From Thermodesulfobacteriales bacterium (lineage in GTDB: Bacteria; Desulfobacterota_D; UBA1144; Nemesobacterales; UBA2774), in assembly GCA_004525335.1 (NCBI GenBank), contig SPCL01000005.1, positions 1 to 28,882 on the forward strand: a DNA stretch of 28,882 nucleotides. Reading direction: 5' to 3'. Below the pieces are notes generated by a model. That model had not been told where the DNA came from and did no database searches. It worked only from the letters and a program-made list of their open reading frames with translations. This document shows positions 1-9,112 of the stretch, one piece after another. The translations under genes and the position numbers were made by a program. Each line of letters opens with the position of its first letter. Positions within the stretch are counted from its first letter, which is position 1.

Positions 1-69
1 CACTTTATTTCTTGGGTTGAGATGGTGTACAATAGTTACCCAAACGGCTTTCGACAAAGGAAATCTCTA

Positions 70-840
70 ATGGCGGCAATATTAAGAAAATCACAAAACA
101 AAGTTCTTGGAATTGATATTGGCGGTACTGGAATTAAAGCCGCGCCTGTTGATATTAATAAAGGCGTGTTGATAGAAGAGCGTTTTCGTGCTGAGACACC
201 ACAACCTCCTACCCCCAGAGCAATGTTAGAGGTTATTGGTCAAATTATTGAGCACTGGGAATGGAAAGGGAAAATCGGATGTGGTTTCCCAGGGGTGTTA
301 AAACGAGGAGAAGTTCATACAGCCGCAAATCTTTCCAAACAATGGATTGGTATCAATTTAGCAGATCAAATAAAGAAAATTTCTTCATGCGAGGCTGTAG
401 TGATAAATGACGCAGATAGCGCAGGTCTTGCAGAGATGAAATTTGGGGCCGGCAAAGATTACAATAAACACGGCGGCGGAGTTGTTATTATGGTAACTCT
501 TGGGACGGGAATAGGCACAGCCCTCTTTGTTGACGGCCACCTTGTTCACAACACTGAGCTTGGCCATATTGAGATTGAAGGGAAGGATGCTGAAAAACAC
601 GCAGCAGCAAGTGTGAGAGAGCGTAAGGAGTTAAGCTGGAAAAAGTGGGGTACAAGAGTCAATACATATTTACAGACAATGGAAAAACTACTATCTCCTG
701 ATCTCTTTATTATCGGCGGCGGTGTTAGTAAAAAACCGGATAAATTCTTTAAATATATAGAGGTAAAAGCGAAGCTTGTTCCCGCTGAAATGAATAATGA
801 CGCAGGCATTGTAGGTGCAGCTTTAGCAATTGAACTTTAA
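70..840 (+). CDS. ppgK: Polyphosphate-type glucokinase (ROK/ASKHA fold)
   Basis: Phosphorylates glucose to glucose 6-phosphate in the cytoplasm, probably with polyphosphate and/or ATP. Counting from the ATG at 70, the phosphate-binding loop IDIGGTGIK is at residues 15-23, the likely catalytic Asp is D114 in INDADSAG, and LGTGIGTALF followed by NTELGH (about 144-166) matches the PPGK branch. The cysteine-rich zinc motif of typical ROK repressors and kinases is absent, as expected for PPGK. The frame is open to an ATG at 22, but AAAGGA lies 8 nt before the ATG at 70 and the family starts near there, so the shorter form is preferred. It heads the pentose-phosphate cluster and would supply its substrate. 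Use of polyphosphate rather than ATP is inferred from the family. Confidence 0.85.
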   Translation: MAAILRKSQNKVLGIDIGGTGIKAAPVDINKGVLIEERFRAETPQPPTPRAMLEVIGQIIEHWEWKGKIGCGFPGVLKRGEVHTAANLSKQWIGINLADQIKKISSCEAVVINDADSAGLAEMKFGAGKDYNKHGGGVVIMVTLGTGIGTALFVDGHLVHNTELGHIEIEGKDAEKHAAASVRERKELSWKKWGTRVNTYLQTMEKLLSPDLFIIGGGVSKKPDKFFKYIEVKAKLVPAEMNNDAGIVGAALAIEL

Positions 841-993
841 AATTTTGTTTTAAAAATAGTTCTATCCATAAGAACCAAGCCAATTCTATTAATTATCTGG
901 ATTGGAGTTAATATATTGTTTAATATTGTCAACTAATACTTATTCGAGTTGTTGTGGAGTTTATTTAGGTAAAAAAATCTAAGGAGATCGGAA

Positions 994-3054
994 ATGGCAT
1001 CAAAGCCTCAAAAGAAGAAAGACAAGCTTGAGCAATTAATTATCAATACAATCAGAACACTCTCAATGGACGCGGTACAAAAGGCAAATTCCGGCCACCC
1101 CGGAACCCCGATGTCTATGGCCCCTGTTGGATTTACAATTTGGGATAAATTCATGAACTTTAATCCCCAAAATCCTGACTGGCCCAATCGTGACCGCTTT
1201 GTTCTTTCTGCCGGCCATGCTTCAATGCTTTTATACAGCTTATTACATATCACAGGTTACGACCTCTCACTAAATGACATCAAAACCTTTAGGCAGCTTC
1301 ACAGCAAATGCGCCGGGCATCCGGAATACGGTGTAGCCCCGGGAATCGAATGCACCACGGGTCCTTTGGGGCAGGGTTATGCAACTTCAGTTGGAATGGC
1401 AGTTGCGGAGAAATGGTTAGCTACATATTTCAACCGTCCCGGGCATGAGATTATTAACTACAGTGTTTTCTCAATAGGCGGCGATGGTTGCATGATGGAG
1501 GGTATTTCGAGTGAAGCCGCTTCCCTTGCGGGCCATTTGGGGCTCGACAATTTAATCTGGATTTACGATAACAATCACATAACCATCGAAGGACACACTG
1601 CTCTTGCTTTCAGTGAAGATGTGGCAGCCCGTTTTATGGGCTACAACTGGCATGTACAGCGTGTGGGAGATGCCAACGATTTGGAACTCCTTCAAGAAGC
1701 ACTTGATAGGGCAGAAAAGGAAAAAGAGCAACCCTCTTTAATAATAGTAGATAGTCATATAGGTTACGGAAGTCCTAATAAACAGGACACTTCAGCGGCT
1801 CATGGAGAGCCTTTGGGTGAAGATGAGATTAGAAAAACTAAGATTAACTATGGATGGCCACCGGACAAGAAATTTTATGTTCCAGATGAAGTTAAAGATT
1901 ATAGAAAGAGCATGTTGAAAAGAGGTAAAGATGACGAAGATGAGTGGAAAGAAAAATTTGAAAAATATGCGTTTGAGTACCCTGATCTAGCTAAACAGTT
2001 TGAAATGATAGAAAACCGGATAATGCCAGAGGGGTGGGAGAAGTGCTTACCAACTTTTCCGGCTGACCCAAAAGGACCGGCTACCAGAAGCTCTAACGGC
2101 AAGATACTAAATGCTGTGGGTAAAGATATTCCATGGCTCCTTGGTGGAGCCGGGGATGTAGGGCCTTCAACAAAGACCTATCTTGATGACGCAAGCAGTT
2201 TTGAAAAAAATGTATACAGCGGAAGGAACTTCCACTTTGGCATTAGAGAAAACGCCATGGCTGCTGTTACAAACGGTATGGTTCTGAGCAAATTAAGAGC
2301 CTACGCATCCTGTTACTTTGTCTTCTCAGATTATATGAGAGCGCCTCTGAGGTTATCATGCCTGATGAGAATTCCTGCTATTTACATTTTTACACATGAT
2401 AGTATTGGCCTTGGAGAAGACGGGCCGACTCACCAGCCTATAGAACATTTGGCTTCTATTAGGGCAATACCTAACCTTGATGTTATCAGACCCGCAGACG
2501 CAAATGAATTAAGCGTTTTGTGGAAGCATGTGATGGAGGTTAAGGATCATCCTGTGGCACTTATTCTTACCCGGCAAAATGTCCCTACATTTGACCGTGA
2601 AAAGTATGCTCCGGCTCAAGGAGCATCAAGAGGTGCTTATATTCTAGCTGACAGCAAAGGCAAGCCGGATATCCTAATAATTGGAACCGGATCAGAAGTT
2701 CAGCTTTGTCTGGGAGCTTATGAAAAGTTACAAAAAGAAGGGGTTAATGCGCGTGTGGTTAGTATGCCGTGCTGGTCGATTTATGAGCGGCAGGGACAGG
2801 AATATTGGGAAGAGGTAATGCCTACTTCCGTTAAGGCAAGAGTATCGGTTGAGGCTGGTTCGACATTTGGATGGCGAAGATATGTTGGCACCCATGATGA
2901 AGGCGGGGTAATTGGCGTCAGCACTTTTGGAGAATCCGCTCCTATTGGTGATTTATGGCCTGAGTTTGGATTTACTGTTGAGCATATAGTTGATAAAGCT
3001 CATGAAATCTTGAAAATGAACGGTAAGAAATCTAAGAAATCCGGAAAGAAATAA
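994..3054 (+). CDS. tkt: Transketolase
   Basis: Thiamine-diphosphate enzyme that moves two-carbon ketol units between sugar phosphates in the non-oxidative pentose phosphate pathway. At 686 residues it has full family length. Visible landmarks are SGHPG (33-37), AGHAS (73-77), the TPP/metal motif starting GDGCMMEG at 163 and ending in DNN near 194, and GLGEDGPTHQP near residue 472 in the pyrimidine-binding domain. The C-terminal tail is unusually lysine-rich (KKSKKSGKK). The start is supported by AAGGAGAT at 981-988, 5 nt upstream. A 153-nt AT-rich gap separates it from ppgK, so it may have its own promoter, but I saw no convincing -35/-10 pair there. The next gene follows after 43 nt. Confidence 0.96.
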   Translation: MASKPQKKKDKLEQLIINTIRTLSMDAVQKANSGHPGTPMSMAPVGFTIWDKFMNFNPQNPDWPNRDRFVLSAGHASMLLYSLLHITGYDLSLNDIKTFRQLHSKCAGHPEYGVAPGIECTTGPLGQGYATSVGMAVAEKWLATYFNRPGHEIINYSVFSIGGDGCMMEGISSEAASLAGHLGLDNLIWIYDNNHITIEGHTALAFSEDVAARFMGYNWHVQRVGDANDLELLQEALDRAEKEKEQPSLIIVDSHIGYGSPNKQDTSAAHGEPLGEDEIRKTKINYGWPPDKKFYVPDEVKDYRKSMLKRGKDDEDEWKEKFEKYAFEYPDLAKQFEMIENRIMPEGWEKCLPTFPADPKGPATRSSNGKILNAVGKDIPWLLGGAGDVGPSTKTYLDDASSFEKNVYSGRNFHFGIRENAMAAVTNGMVLSKLRAYASCYFVFSDYMRAPLRLSCLMRIPAIYIFTHDSIGLGEDGPTHQPIEHLASIRAIPNLDVIRPADANELSVLWKHVMEVKDHPVALILTRQNVPTFDREKYAPAQGASRGAYILADSKGKPDILIIGTGSEVQLCLGAYEKLQKEGVNARVVSMPCWSIYERQGQEYWEEVMPTSVKARVSVEAGSTFGWRRYVGTHDEGGVIGVSTFGESAPIGDLWPEFGFTVEHIVDKAHEILKMNGKKSKKSGKK

Positions 3055-3097
3055 TCAGTAGCTACAAAAAAGACAAAACAATTTACAGGAGAGCATA

Positions 3098-5923
3098 ATG
3101 TCTAAAATTAAGGAACTAACCGAGCTGGGCCAATCTATTTGGTATGACTACATTAGACGTTCTTTTTTAACTAGGGGCGAACTAAAAGCTTTAATAGATG
3201 AAGGTCTCAGAGGGGAGACATCAAATCCCTCTATTTTGGAGAAGGCTATTGCCGGCAGTTCCGATTATGATGAAGATTTAAAAGGGCTTGTTGAAGAGGA
3301 CAAATCAGTAGATGAGATTTATGAGGCTCTCGTATTAAAAGATATTGCTATGGCGGCTGATGAATTTAGACCGTTATATGAAGAAACTGACGGAAGAGAC
3401 GGCTTTATCAGTCTTGAGGTTAGCCCCACATTAGCAAACAATACAAAACAAACTATTAAGGATGCTAAAAGATATTTCGTCGCATTAGACAGACCTAACG
3501 TGATGATCAAAGTTCCTGCAACGCCAGCAGGGCTGCCGGCAATTACAGAGCTTATTGGCTCCGGTATTAATGTAAATGTAACTCTGATGTTCAGTTTGGA
3601 TCAGTATAAAGCAGTGGCTGAGGCCTATCTTAAAGGTCTTGAAAGACTTGCCGCTGATGGCCCTTCGGTATTTAAAGGACGAAGGGTTGATAAAGTGGCT
3701 TCAGTGGCGTCCTTTTTCGTAAGCAGGGTCGATGGTGTTGTGGACGCTGAGCTTGAAAAAATAGGTAACACTGATCTGCTGGGCAAGATTGCAATTGCAA
3801 ATTCTAAGATAACTTACGAAGAATACCAAAGGGTTTTTAAAGGTCCAAGATGGAAAAAACTAGCAGATTTAGGGGCTAGACCACAAAGAGTCCTTTGGGC
3901 AAGCACCAGCACCAAAAACCTGGCTTATCCCGACACACTATATGTTGACGAACTCATAGGGCCGAACACTGTAAATACTGTTCCTCCTGCTACATATAAG
4001 AATTTCCGCGACCACGGAAATCCCAAAACGACACTTACAAAAGGTCTTAAGCAGGCACATGCCGAACTGGCGAAACTTGAAAAATTAGGCATCAAATTAA
4101 ACGACATTACCGATTTTCTGCTCCAGGACGGCGTTAAAAAGTTTGCAGAGTCCTTTGAAACTTTAATGCAAAGTATTGCTGATAAGAAGGAGCAGATACA
4201 ACTTGAAAAAAAGCCGTATACGGCAAGCTTGGGTAAGCACCAGGCTGCCGTAGATAAGGCGCTTGAAGATATACGTAAGAACAATATTATCGAGAAAATC
4301 TGGAATTTTGACTATCTAGTTTGGGAAGACAATCCGACAGACATTAGCAATCGTCTTGGCTGGCTACATATACCTGAAGTTATGGCTGATGCGCTTCCCG
4401 GAATAAATGCTGTTGTTGATAAGGTCAGAGAAGAGGGCTACACAAATGCGCTCCTGCTTGGCATGGGTGGCTCAAGCCTGGCAGTTGAAGTTATCCGCGA
4501 AACTTACGGTGTCAAGGACGGATACTTAGACGTTGCTGTTTTAGACAGCACTGATCCGGGAATGATTTTAGATTATAGAAGAAGTCTCGATATGAAGAAA
4601 ACTCTTTTTATTGTCTCCACCAAGTCAGGCGGCACAGCTGAGACCCTGTCTTATATGAAATACTTCTACAACGAGACATTAGCCCAGGTTGGTAAAAAAG
4701 AAGTAGGCAAGCATTTTGTCGCTATTACCGATCCAGGTAGCGGTCTTGAGAAGATCGCAAAGGATCTTAAATTCAGAAAAACATTTTTAAATGACCCCAA
4801 CATTGGAGGGCGTTATTCCGCGCTTTCTTTTGTCGGTATACCACCGGCAGCATTTCAAGGCGTAGATGTTCCTCTGCTTTTAGAGCGCTCTATAAAGATG
4901 CTCCATAACAACGAGAGCTGTAACTGTGCAGTAGAAGGCGATCATTCAGGCGCGTGGCTTGGAGCAATTATGGGAGAGCTTACAAAAGCAGGACACGATA
5001 AAGTAACCCTAATTACTTCACCCCCTATTCAGGGATTTGGTGCCTGGGCAGAACAGCTTATAGCCGAAAGTACAGGAAAAATAGGAAAGGGAATACTTCC
5101 TGTAGACTGTGAGCCGATTGGACCGCCTGAGAATTATGCAAACGATAGACTTTTCGTTTACTTGAGACTTGCAAACAACAACACTTACGACACTCAGGTA
5201 AAAGCCCTTGAAGACGCCGGCCATCCGGTTGTTAGAATAAACCTAAAAGACATATACGATCTGGGTGGAGAATTCTTCAGATGGGAGATGGCGATCTCTA
5301 TAGCAGGAAGAATAATAGGAATCCATCCATTTAATCAGCCAAATGTTGAAGCAGCCAAAATTCTCGCTCGCAACATGATTGCAGAATATATGAAAAAGGG
5401 AACGTTGCCTTATGTAAAACCTACACTCGAAGATGATGGAATCACTGTTTATTCCGAATTCAAAGCTGATAGCGCTGAAGGTGCTCTCAAGCATTTCTTG
5501 TCCCTTGCTAAAAAAGGTAAGAATGAAGGTAAGGGTAGAAGCTACGTAACTTTGCAGGCTTATGTCAAACCTGATGATGATACTTACGAAGCTATGCAGA
5601 AACTGCGTAAGAAAATCCAGAATGAATACCGTTTAGCAACAACTTCAGGGTTTGGACCTAGGTTCCTACACTCAACAGGGCAGCTCCACAAGGGAGATGC
5701 AGGGAACGGATTGTTTATACAGTTCACTTCAGAAATGCCAGAAGATGCCCCTATACCTGATGAGGCAGGAAAAAAGGCATCGTCTATGAGCTTTGGTGTA
5801 TTAAAGAACGCCCAGGCTCTTGGAGACCGTCAGGCGCTACTTGATAATAAACGTAACGTGATAACCTTTCATCTCGGAGAGGATGTTGTAGGCGATATTG
5901 AAAGATTAACAAAAAGCTTATAA
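3098..5923 (+). CDS. tal-pgi: Bifunctional transaldolase / glucose-6-phosphate isomerase
   Basis: A 941-residue fusion of two pentose-phosphate/glycolysis enzymes. Residues 1 to about 365 are a TalA/B-type transaldolase: TSNPS (41-45), the Schiff-base Lys K138 in MIKVPATPAG, and the WASTSTKN/TVNTVPP segments (268-297). Residues from about 385 are a SIS-fold phosphoglucose isomerase: GMGGSS (455-460), STKSGGTAET (507-516), GGRYSALS (570-577), EQLIAEST (652-659) and HPFNQPNVE (743-751). About 170 further residues with GFGPRFLHSTGQ follow the SIS core. The reading frame is continuous, so this is a true fusion and not an assembly artefact visible here. The same fusion is known in several bacteria. 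It couples fructose 6-phosphate release by transaldolase to its return to glucose 6-phosphate, the substrate of zwf in the same cluster. Confidence 0.95.
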   Translation: MSKIKELTELGQSIWYDYIRRSFLTRGELKALIDEGLRGETSNPSILEKAIAGSSDYDEDLKGLVEEDKSVDEIYEALVLKDIAMAADEFRPLYEETDGRDGFISLEVSPTLANNTKQTIKDAKRYFVALDRPNVMIKVPATPAGLPAITELIGSGINVNVTLMFSLDQYKAVAEAYLKGLERLAADGPSVFKGRRVDKVASVASFFVSRVDGVVDAELEKIGNTDLLGKIAIANSKITYEEYQRVFKGPRWKKLADLGARPQRVLWASTSTKNLAYPDTLYVDELIGPNTVNTVPPATYKNFRDHGNPKTTLTKGLKQAHAELAKLEKLGIKLNDITDFLLQDGVKKFAESFETLMQSIADKKEQIQLEKKPYTASLGKHQAAVDKALEDIRKNNIIEKIWNFDYLVWEDNPTDISNRLGWLHIPEVMADALPGINAVVDKVREEGYTNALLLGMGGSSLAVEVIRETYGVKDGYLDVAVLDSTDPGMILDYRRSLDMKKTLFIVSTKSGGTAETLSYMKYFYNETLAQVGKKEVGKHFVAITDPGSGLEKIAKDLKFRKTFLNDPNIGGRYSALSFVGIPPAAFQGVDVPLLLERSIKMLHNNESCNCAVEGDHSGAWLGAIMGELTKAGHDKVTLITSPPIQGFGAWAEQLIAESTGKIGKGILPVDCEPIGPPENYANDRLFVYLRLANNNTYDTQVKALEDAGHPVVRINLKDIYDLGGEFFRWEMAISIAGRIIGIHPFNQPNVEAAKILARNMIAEYMKKGTLPYVKPTLEDDGITVYSEFKADSAEGALKHFLSLAKKGKNEGKGRSYVTLQAYVKPDDDTYEAMQKLRKKIQNEYRLATTSGFGPRFLHSTGQLHKGDAGNGLFIQFTSEMPEDAPIPDEAGKKASSMSFGVLKNAQALGDRQALLDNKRNVITFHLGEDVVGDIERLTKSL

Positions 5924-5935
5924 AAACTCAGACAA

Positions 5936-6691
5936 TTGATAAAAGCGCTAATATTCGATCTAGACGGCACACTTGTGCAGACAGAAGTTTTAAAGGCTAA
6001 GTCTTATGCAAAAGCCGCGGTAGAGCTAAACCCTTCATTAAAAGAAGAAGATGTGGTTGAGGGGTTTAAGGATTTTGTGGGTCTTTCCAGAAAAGAGGTC
6101 GCCAAGGGACTCTTAAACAAATTTGATCTTGGGGACGCAGCTTCAAAGAGGATGAAAGATTTTGATGTTGCCAAACCATGGCAGGCTTTTGGTGATATTA
6201 GACTGGATTCATATTTTAAGATGATATCAGATGCAAAAATTCTAGAAGAGCACTTATGCCCTTATAACTTGGCACTTCTGAAGTGGGCTCGAAAAGAAGG
6301 TTATCCTACAGGACTTGGAACTATGTCTCACCGTAAAGAAGCTTATAGAGTGTTAGATGTCTTAAATATACGTTCAAAGTTTGATGTTATATCAACCATT
6401 CAAGACGTAGAACACGGTAAGCCCGATCCGGAGATATATAATTTGCTAGCAGAAGATCTCAGAATTTCTCATGATGAAGGGCTCGTTATTGAAGACTCTT
6501 CTTCAGGCGTAAAAGCAGCGCTTGCGGCAAATATAAGCTGTATCGCTGTGCCTTCAGACTTTACTAGAGACGGTGTTCATAAACTGCCCCCTAATGAAAT
6601 TCTTCGTATTGTAGATAATCCTACCAATTTGCTGGAGACTGCCAGAAAGTTTATTTCTGAATTGAATTCACATAAGGAGAACGCCAATTGA
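5936..6691 (+). CDS. HAD-superfamily hydrolase, beta-phosphoglucomutase/phosphatase-like
   Basis: A 251-residue haloacid-dehalogenase-fold enzyme. The nucleophile motif is DLDGTL with D8 and D10. There is an alpha-helical cap domain (about 15-100), and the late motifs KPDPEIY and VIEDSSSGVKAA complete the active site. This pattern fits subfamily I enzymes such as beta-phosphoglucomutase, phosphoglycolate phosphatase and sugar-phosphate phosphatases; the sequence does not decide between them. The start is a TTG 12 nt after the tal-pgi stop with only a weak ribosome site, which suggests translational coupling. Its stop overlaps the TTG start of rpiA. From its place in a sugar-phosphate operon I infer a role in removing or interconverting a sugar phosphate, possibly clearing a side product. 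Confidence 0.85.
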   Translation: MIKALIFDLDGTLVQTEVLKAKSYAKAAVELNPSLKEEDVVEGFKDFVGLSRKEVAKGLLNKFDLGDAASKRMKDFDVAKPWQAFGDIRLDSYFKMISDAKILEEHLCPYNLALLKWARKEGYPTGLGTMSHRKEAYRVLDVLNIRSKFDVISTIQDVEHGKPDPEIYNLLAEDLRISHDEGLVIEDSSSGVKAALAANISCIAVPSDFTRDGVHKLPPNEILRIVDNPTNLLETARKFISELNSHKENAN

Positions 6692-7413
6692 CCCCCCCAC
6701 CTTCTAGCAATGGAGTTAGTCTTCAGGATCGCCTCAAGAAAGAAGCCGGAGTAAGCGCTGTCGACTTCGTAGAATCCGGTATGGTGCTTGGTCTTGGTAC
6801 CGGTAGCACTATTCGATTTGCGCTTGAAGAATTGGGCAAGAGACTAAAGGAAGGGAGACTAAAAGATATAGTAGGCATCTGCAGCTCAATTCAAACTGAG
6901 AATAGGGCTAGAGATCTTGGTATTCCCATTGTTAGCTTTGATGAAAAGCAGGAACTAGATCTAACTATAGACGGAGCCGACGAAGTAGACCCTCAGCTTA
7001 ATTTAATAAAGGGCGGAGGTGGAGCGCTGCTTCGGGAAAAAGTGCTGGCACAGTCGAGTAAACGAAATATTATGATAGTAGATGAAAGTAAGCTTTCCCC
7101 TAAGCTTGGAACGCACTTCCCCGTACCGATAGAAGTAATTCCATTCGCATGGATGCCTGTCGCAAACTTTATAAAATCCCTTGGGGGCGATCCCATTCTT
7201 CGAAAAAAAGATAACGGACAAAGCTATACTACTGATCAAGACAATTACATTTTAGATTCAAATTTTGGCCCTATATCTAATTTAGAAGAATTAGCACAAC
7301 AATTAGGACAGAAAGCAGGCATAGCTGAGTTCGGACTCTTTCTAGGCACTGCAAGCGAAGTTATAGTAGCTACTTCAAACGGTATTAGATATCAAAAAAG
7401 AAACGATTCTTAA
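6688..7413 (+). CDS. rpiA: Ribose-5-phosphate isomerase A
   Basis: Interconverts ribose 5-phosphate and ribulose 5-phosphate. At 241 residues it is slightly longer than usual because of a proline-rich N-terminal extension. The phosphate-binding GLGTGST is at 35-41. DGADEVD (95-101) holds the two catalytic-site aspartates D95 and D98. KGGGGALLREK (108-118) holds K108 and the general base E117. DESKLSPKLG and HFPVPIEV follow as in the family. The start is TTG at 6688, overlapping the upstream stop as TTGA, with AAGGAG at 6674-6679 about 8 nt before it. It lies between the HAD gene and rpe in one transcriptional unit. Confidence 0.95.
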   Translation: MTPPPSSNGVSLQDRLKKEAGVSAVDFVESGMVLGLGTGSTIRFALEELGKRLKEGRLKDIVGICSSIQTENRARDLGIPIVSFDEKQELDLTIDGADEVDPQLNLIKGGGGALLREKVLAQSSKRNIMIVDESKLSPKLGTHFPVPIEVIPFAWMPVANFIKSLGGDPILRKKDNGQSYTTDQDNYILDSNFGPISNLEELAQQLGQKAGIAEFGLFLGTASEVIVATSNGIRYQKRNDS

Positions 7414-7429
7414 TAAGCGAGAGTGAATT

Positions 7430-8086
7430 ATGATAACTATAGAACCCTCAATATTGTCAGCGGATTTTACAAAACTGGGCGAAGCTGTAATTGAAGCCCA
7501 GAGTGCAGGTGTAACTGCAATACAGATTGATGTAATGGATGGGCGATTTGTGCCGAATATCAATTTTGGCCCTGGAGTGGTTGCTGCGATAAGACCAATA
7601 ACCAATATGTTCTTGGACGTCCACTTAATGATAGTAGAACCAGAGAAGTATATAGAGGATTTTGTGAAGGCTGGAGCCGATCAAATCATAGTGCATCAGG
7701 AAACGTGTCCCCATTTGCACCGTACTCTACAGTCTATTAGAGAAATGGGAATTAAGTCGGGAGTTACTTTAAACCCCGCCACCCCGCCGGATATGATAGA
7801 GGATGTGCTTGAGCTCTCAGACTTTGTTCAGGTTATGGGTGTTAATCCCGGGTTCGGCGGGCAAAAGTTTATATACAGCCAGCTTAATAAAATCAGAACC
7901 TTAAAAACTATGCTTGAGGAACGAGGCCTTGATGTTCCTATCGGTGTTGACGGAGGGGTCGGTATTGAAACTGTGCCGCTGATAGTAGAAGCTGGGGCTA
8001 CTGTATTGATAGCCGGATCTAGCGTCTACAATTCCAAAGGTTCAGTCAAAGATAATGTAGATGCTTTATTAAAGAGTGTGCGGTAA
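7430..8086 (+). CDS. rpe: Ribulose-phosphate 3-epimerase
   Basis: Interconverts ribulose 5-phosphate and xylulose 5-phosphate on a TIM barrel with a divalent metal. At 218 residues it has normal length. PSILSADF (6-13), DVMDGRFVPN (34-43), DVHLM (63-67), NPGFGGQKF (139-147) and GVDGGVG (172-178) are all present. The metal ligands D34, H65 and D174 are intact. The position usually held by a first ligand His, two residues before D34, is Gln (Q32). It follows rpiA after 16 nt. The ribosome site is weak (GAGAG), which fits coupling to rpiA. Confidence 0.95.
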   Translation: MITIEPSILSADFTKLGEAVIEAQSAGVTAIQIDVMDGRFVPNINFGPGVVAAIRPITNMFLDVHLMIVEPEKYIEDFVKAGADQIIVHQETCPHLHRTLQSIREMGIKSGVTLNPATPPDMIEDVLELSDFVQVMGVNPGFGGQKFIYSQLNKIRTLKTMLEERGLDVPIGVDGGVGIETVPLIVEAGATVLIAGSSVYNSKGSVKDNVDALLKSVR

Positions 8087-8158
8087 TATAAAATTGGGGC
8101 TATCATTAAAATTAGGGTTTATATTTCAAAAAACAAATAATATTTTAAGGAGGGCAAT

Positions 8159-9064
8159 ATGAAAATTGGAATGATCGGTCTTGGAAAGATGGGGGGCAAC
8201 ATGACGGAGCGTCTGTTGCGTGATAAACATGAGGTTGTTGTATACAACCTTACTCAGGGTCCTATTGACGAAGCGGCGAAAAAAGGCGCTATCCCTGCTA
8301 GCTCAGTTGCAGATATGGTTAAAAAACTGCCTAAGCCTAAGATTGTATGGCTCATGGTTCCTTCTGGTAAGCCGGTAGACCAGAACATAAAAGAGCTTAA
8401 GAAATATCTTAAGAAGGGTGACATAATCATAGACGGCGGAAATTCTGAGTGGCAAGATTCTCAAAAAAGAGCTAAATCACTTAAATCAAGCGGTATTAAA
8501 TATATAGACTGCGGCGTTAGCGGCGGCGTTTGGGGATTAAAAGAGGGCTACTGCCTGATGTACGGCGGAGATAAAGCAACCTGTGAAAAAGCAGAGCCGA
8601 TTTTTAAAACCTTAGCTCCTAAAAACGGATACCTGTACTGCGGCCCTGAAGGCTCAGGTCACTATGTAAAGATGGTACACAACGGTATTGAGTACGGAAT
8701 GCTCCAAGCTTATGCCGAAGGTTATGCTATTCTTCAAAGCTCCGAATTTGATCTTGATCTACGCGCAATCAGTAAAGTATGGCAGTACGGTAGTGTTATT
8801 CGCTCCTGGATATTAGAGCTAGCAGAGAGAGTGTTTAAAGCTGATCCTACACTTGAGGATCTTGATCCTTATGTATGGGATAGCGGAGAGGGACGCTGGA
8901 CTGTTGAAGCTGCATTGAGACAAAATGTTCCGGCACCTATTATTACTGCATCTCTGCTTGCTAGAATAGCCTCCAGAGATTCCGATTCTTTCTCTATGAA
9001 AACAATTGCTGCTTTAAGGAATCAGTTTGGCGGCCATGCAGTGAAGAAGAAAGCAGACGATTAA
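8159..9064 (+). CDS. gnd: 6-phosphogluconate dehydrogenase (decarboxylating), short form
   Basis: Oxidatively decarboxylates 6-phosphogluconate to ribulose 5-phosphate. At 301 residues it belongs to the short GntZ/YqeC-type family rather than the roughly 470-residue E. coli form. The Rossmann loop is GLGKMGGNM (7-15). DGGNSEWQDS (92-101) and SGGVWGLKEGY (121-131) follow. The catalytic set K171, H174, N175, E178 sits in KMVHNGIEYG. After the second beta strand it reads N30-L31-T32, where NADP-specific forms usually have Asn-Arg-Ser/Thr, so NAD+ may be preferred (inference). A strong AAGGAGGG precedes the ATG. It lies 72 nt after rpe and 48 nt before zwf. Confidence 0.93.
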   Translation: MKIGMIGLGKMGGNMTERLLRDKHEVVVYNLTQGPIDEAAKKGAIPASSVADMVKKLPKPKIVWLMVPSGKPVDQNIKELKKYLKKGDIIIDGGNSEWQDSQKRAKSLKSSGIKYIDCGVSGGVWGLKEGYCLMYGGDKATCEKAEPIFKTLAPKNGYLYCGPEGSGHYVKMVHNGIEYGMLQAYAEGYAILQSSEFDLDLRAISKVWQYGSVIRSWILELAERVFKADPTLEDLDPYVWDSGEGRWTVEAALRQNVPAPIITASLLARIASRDSDSFSMKTIAALRNQFGGHAVKKKADD

Positions 9065-9112
9065 GAAGGGTTTAGAGTTTTAATTTCTAAGAATCTAAAA
9101 AGAGGTGTTTAA

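Noticed and set aside
22..69. Upstream ATG at 22 as start of the glucokinase gene
   Set aside because: The ATG at 70 has AAAGGA at good spacing and begins near the family core; the 16 extra residues match nothing. A TACAAT at 28-33 could even be a -10 box, but no -35 box fits.
908..929. Imperfect direct repeat TTAATATATTGT / TTAATATTGT before tkt
   Set aside because: Short and almost entirely A/T in an A/T-rich gap; likely chance, with no clear promoter around it.
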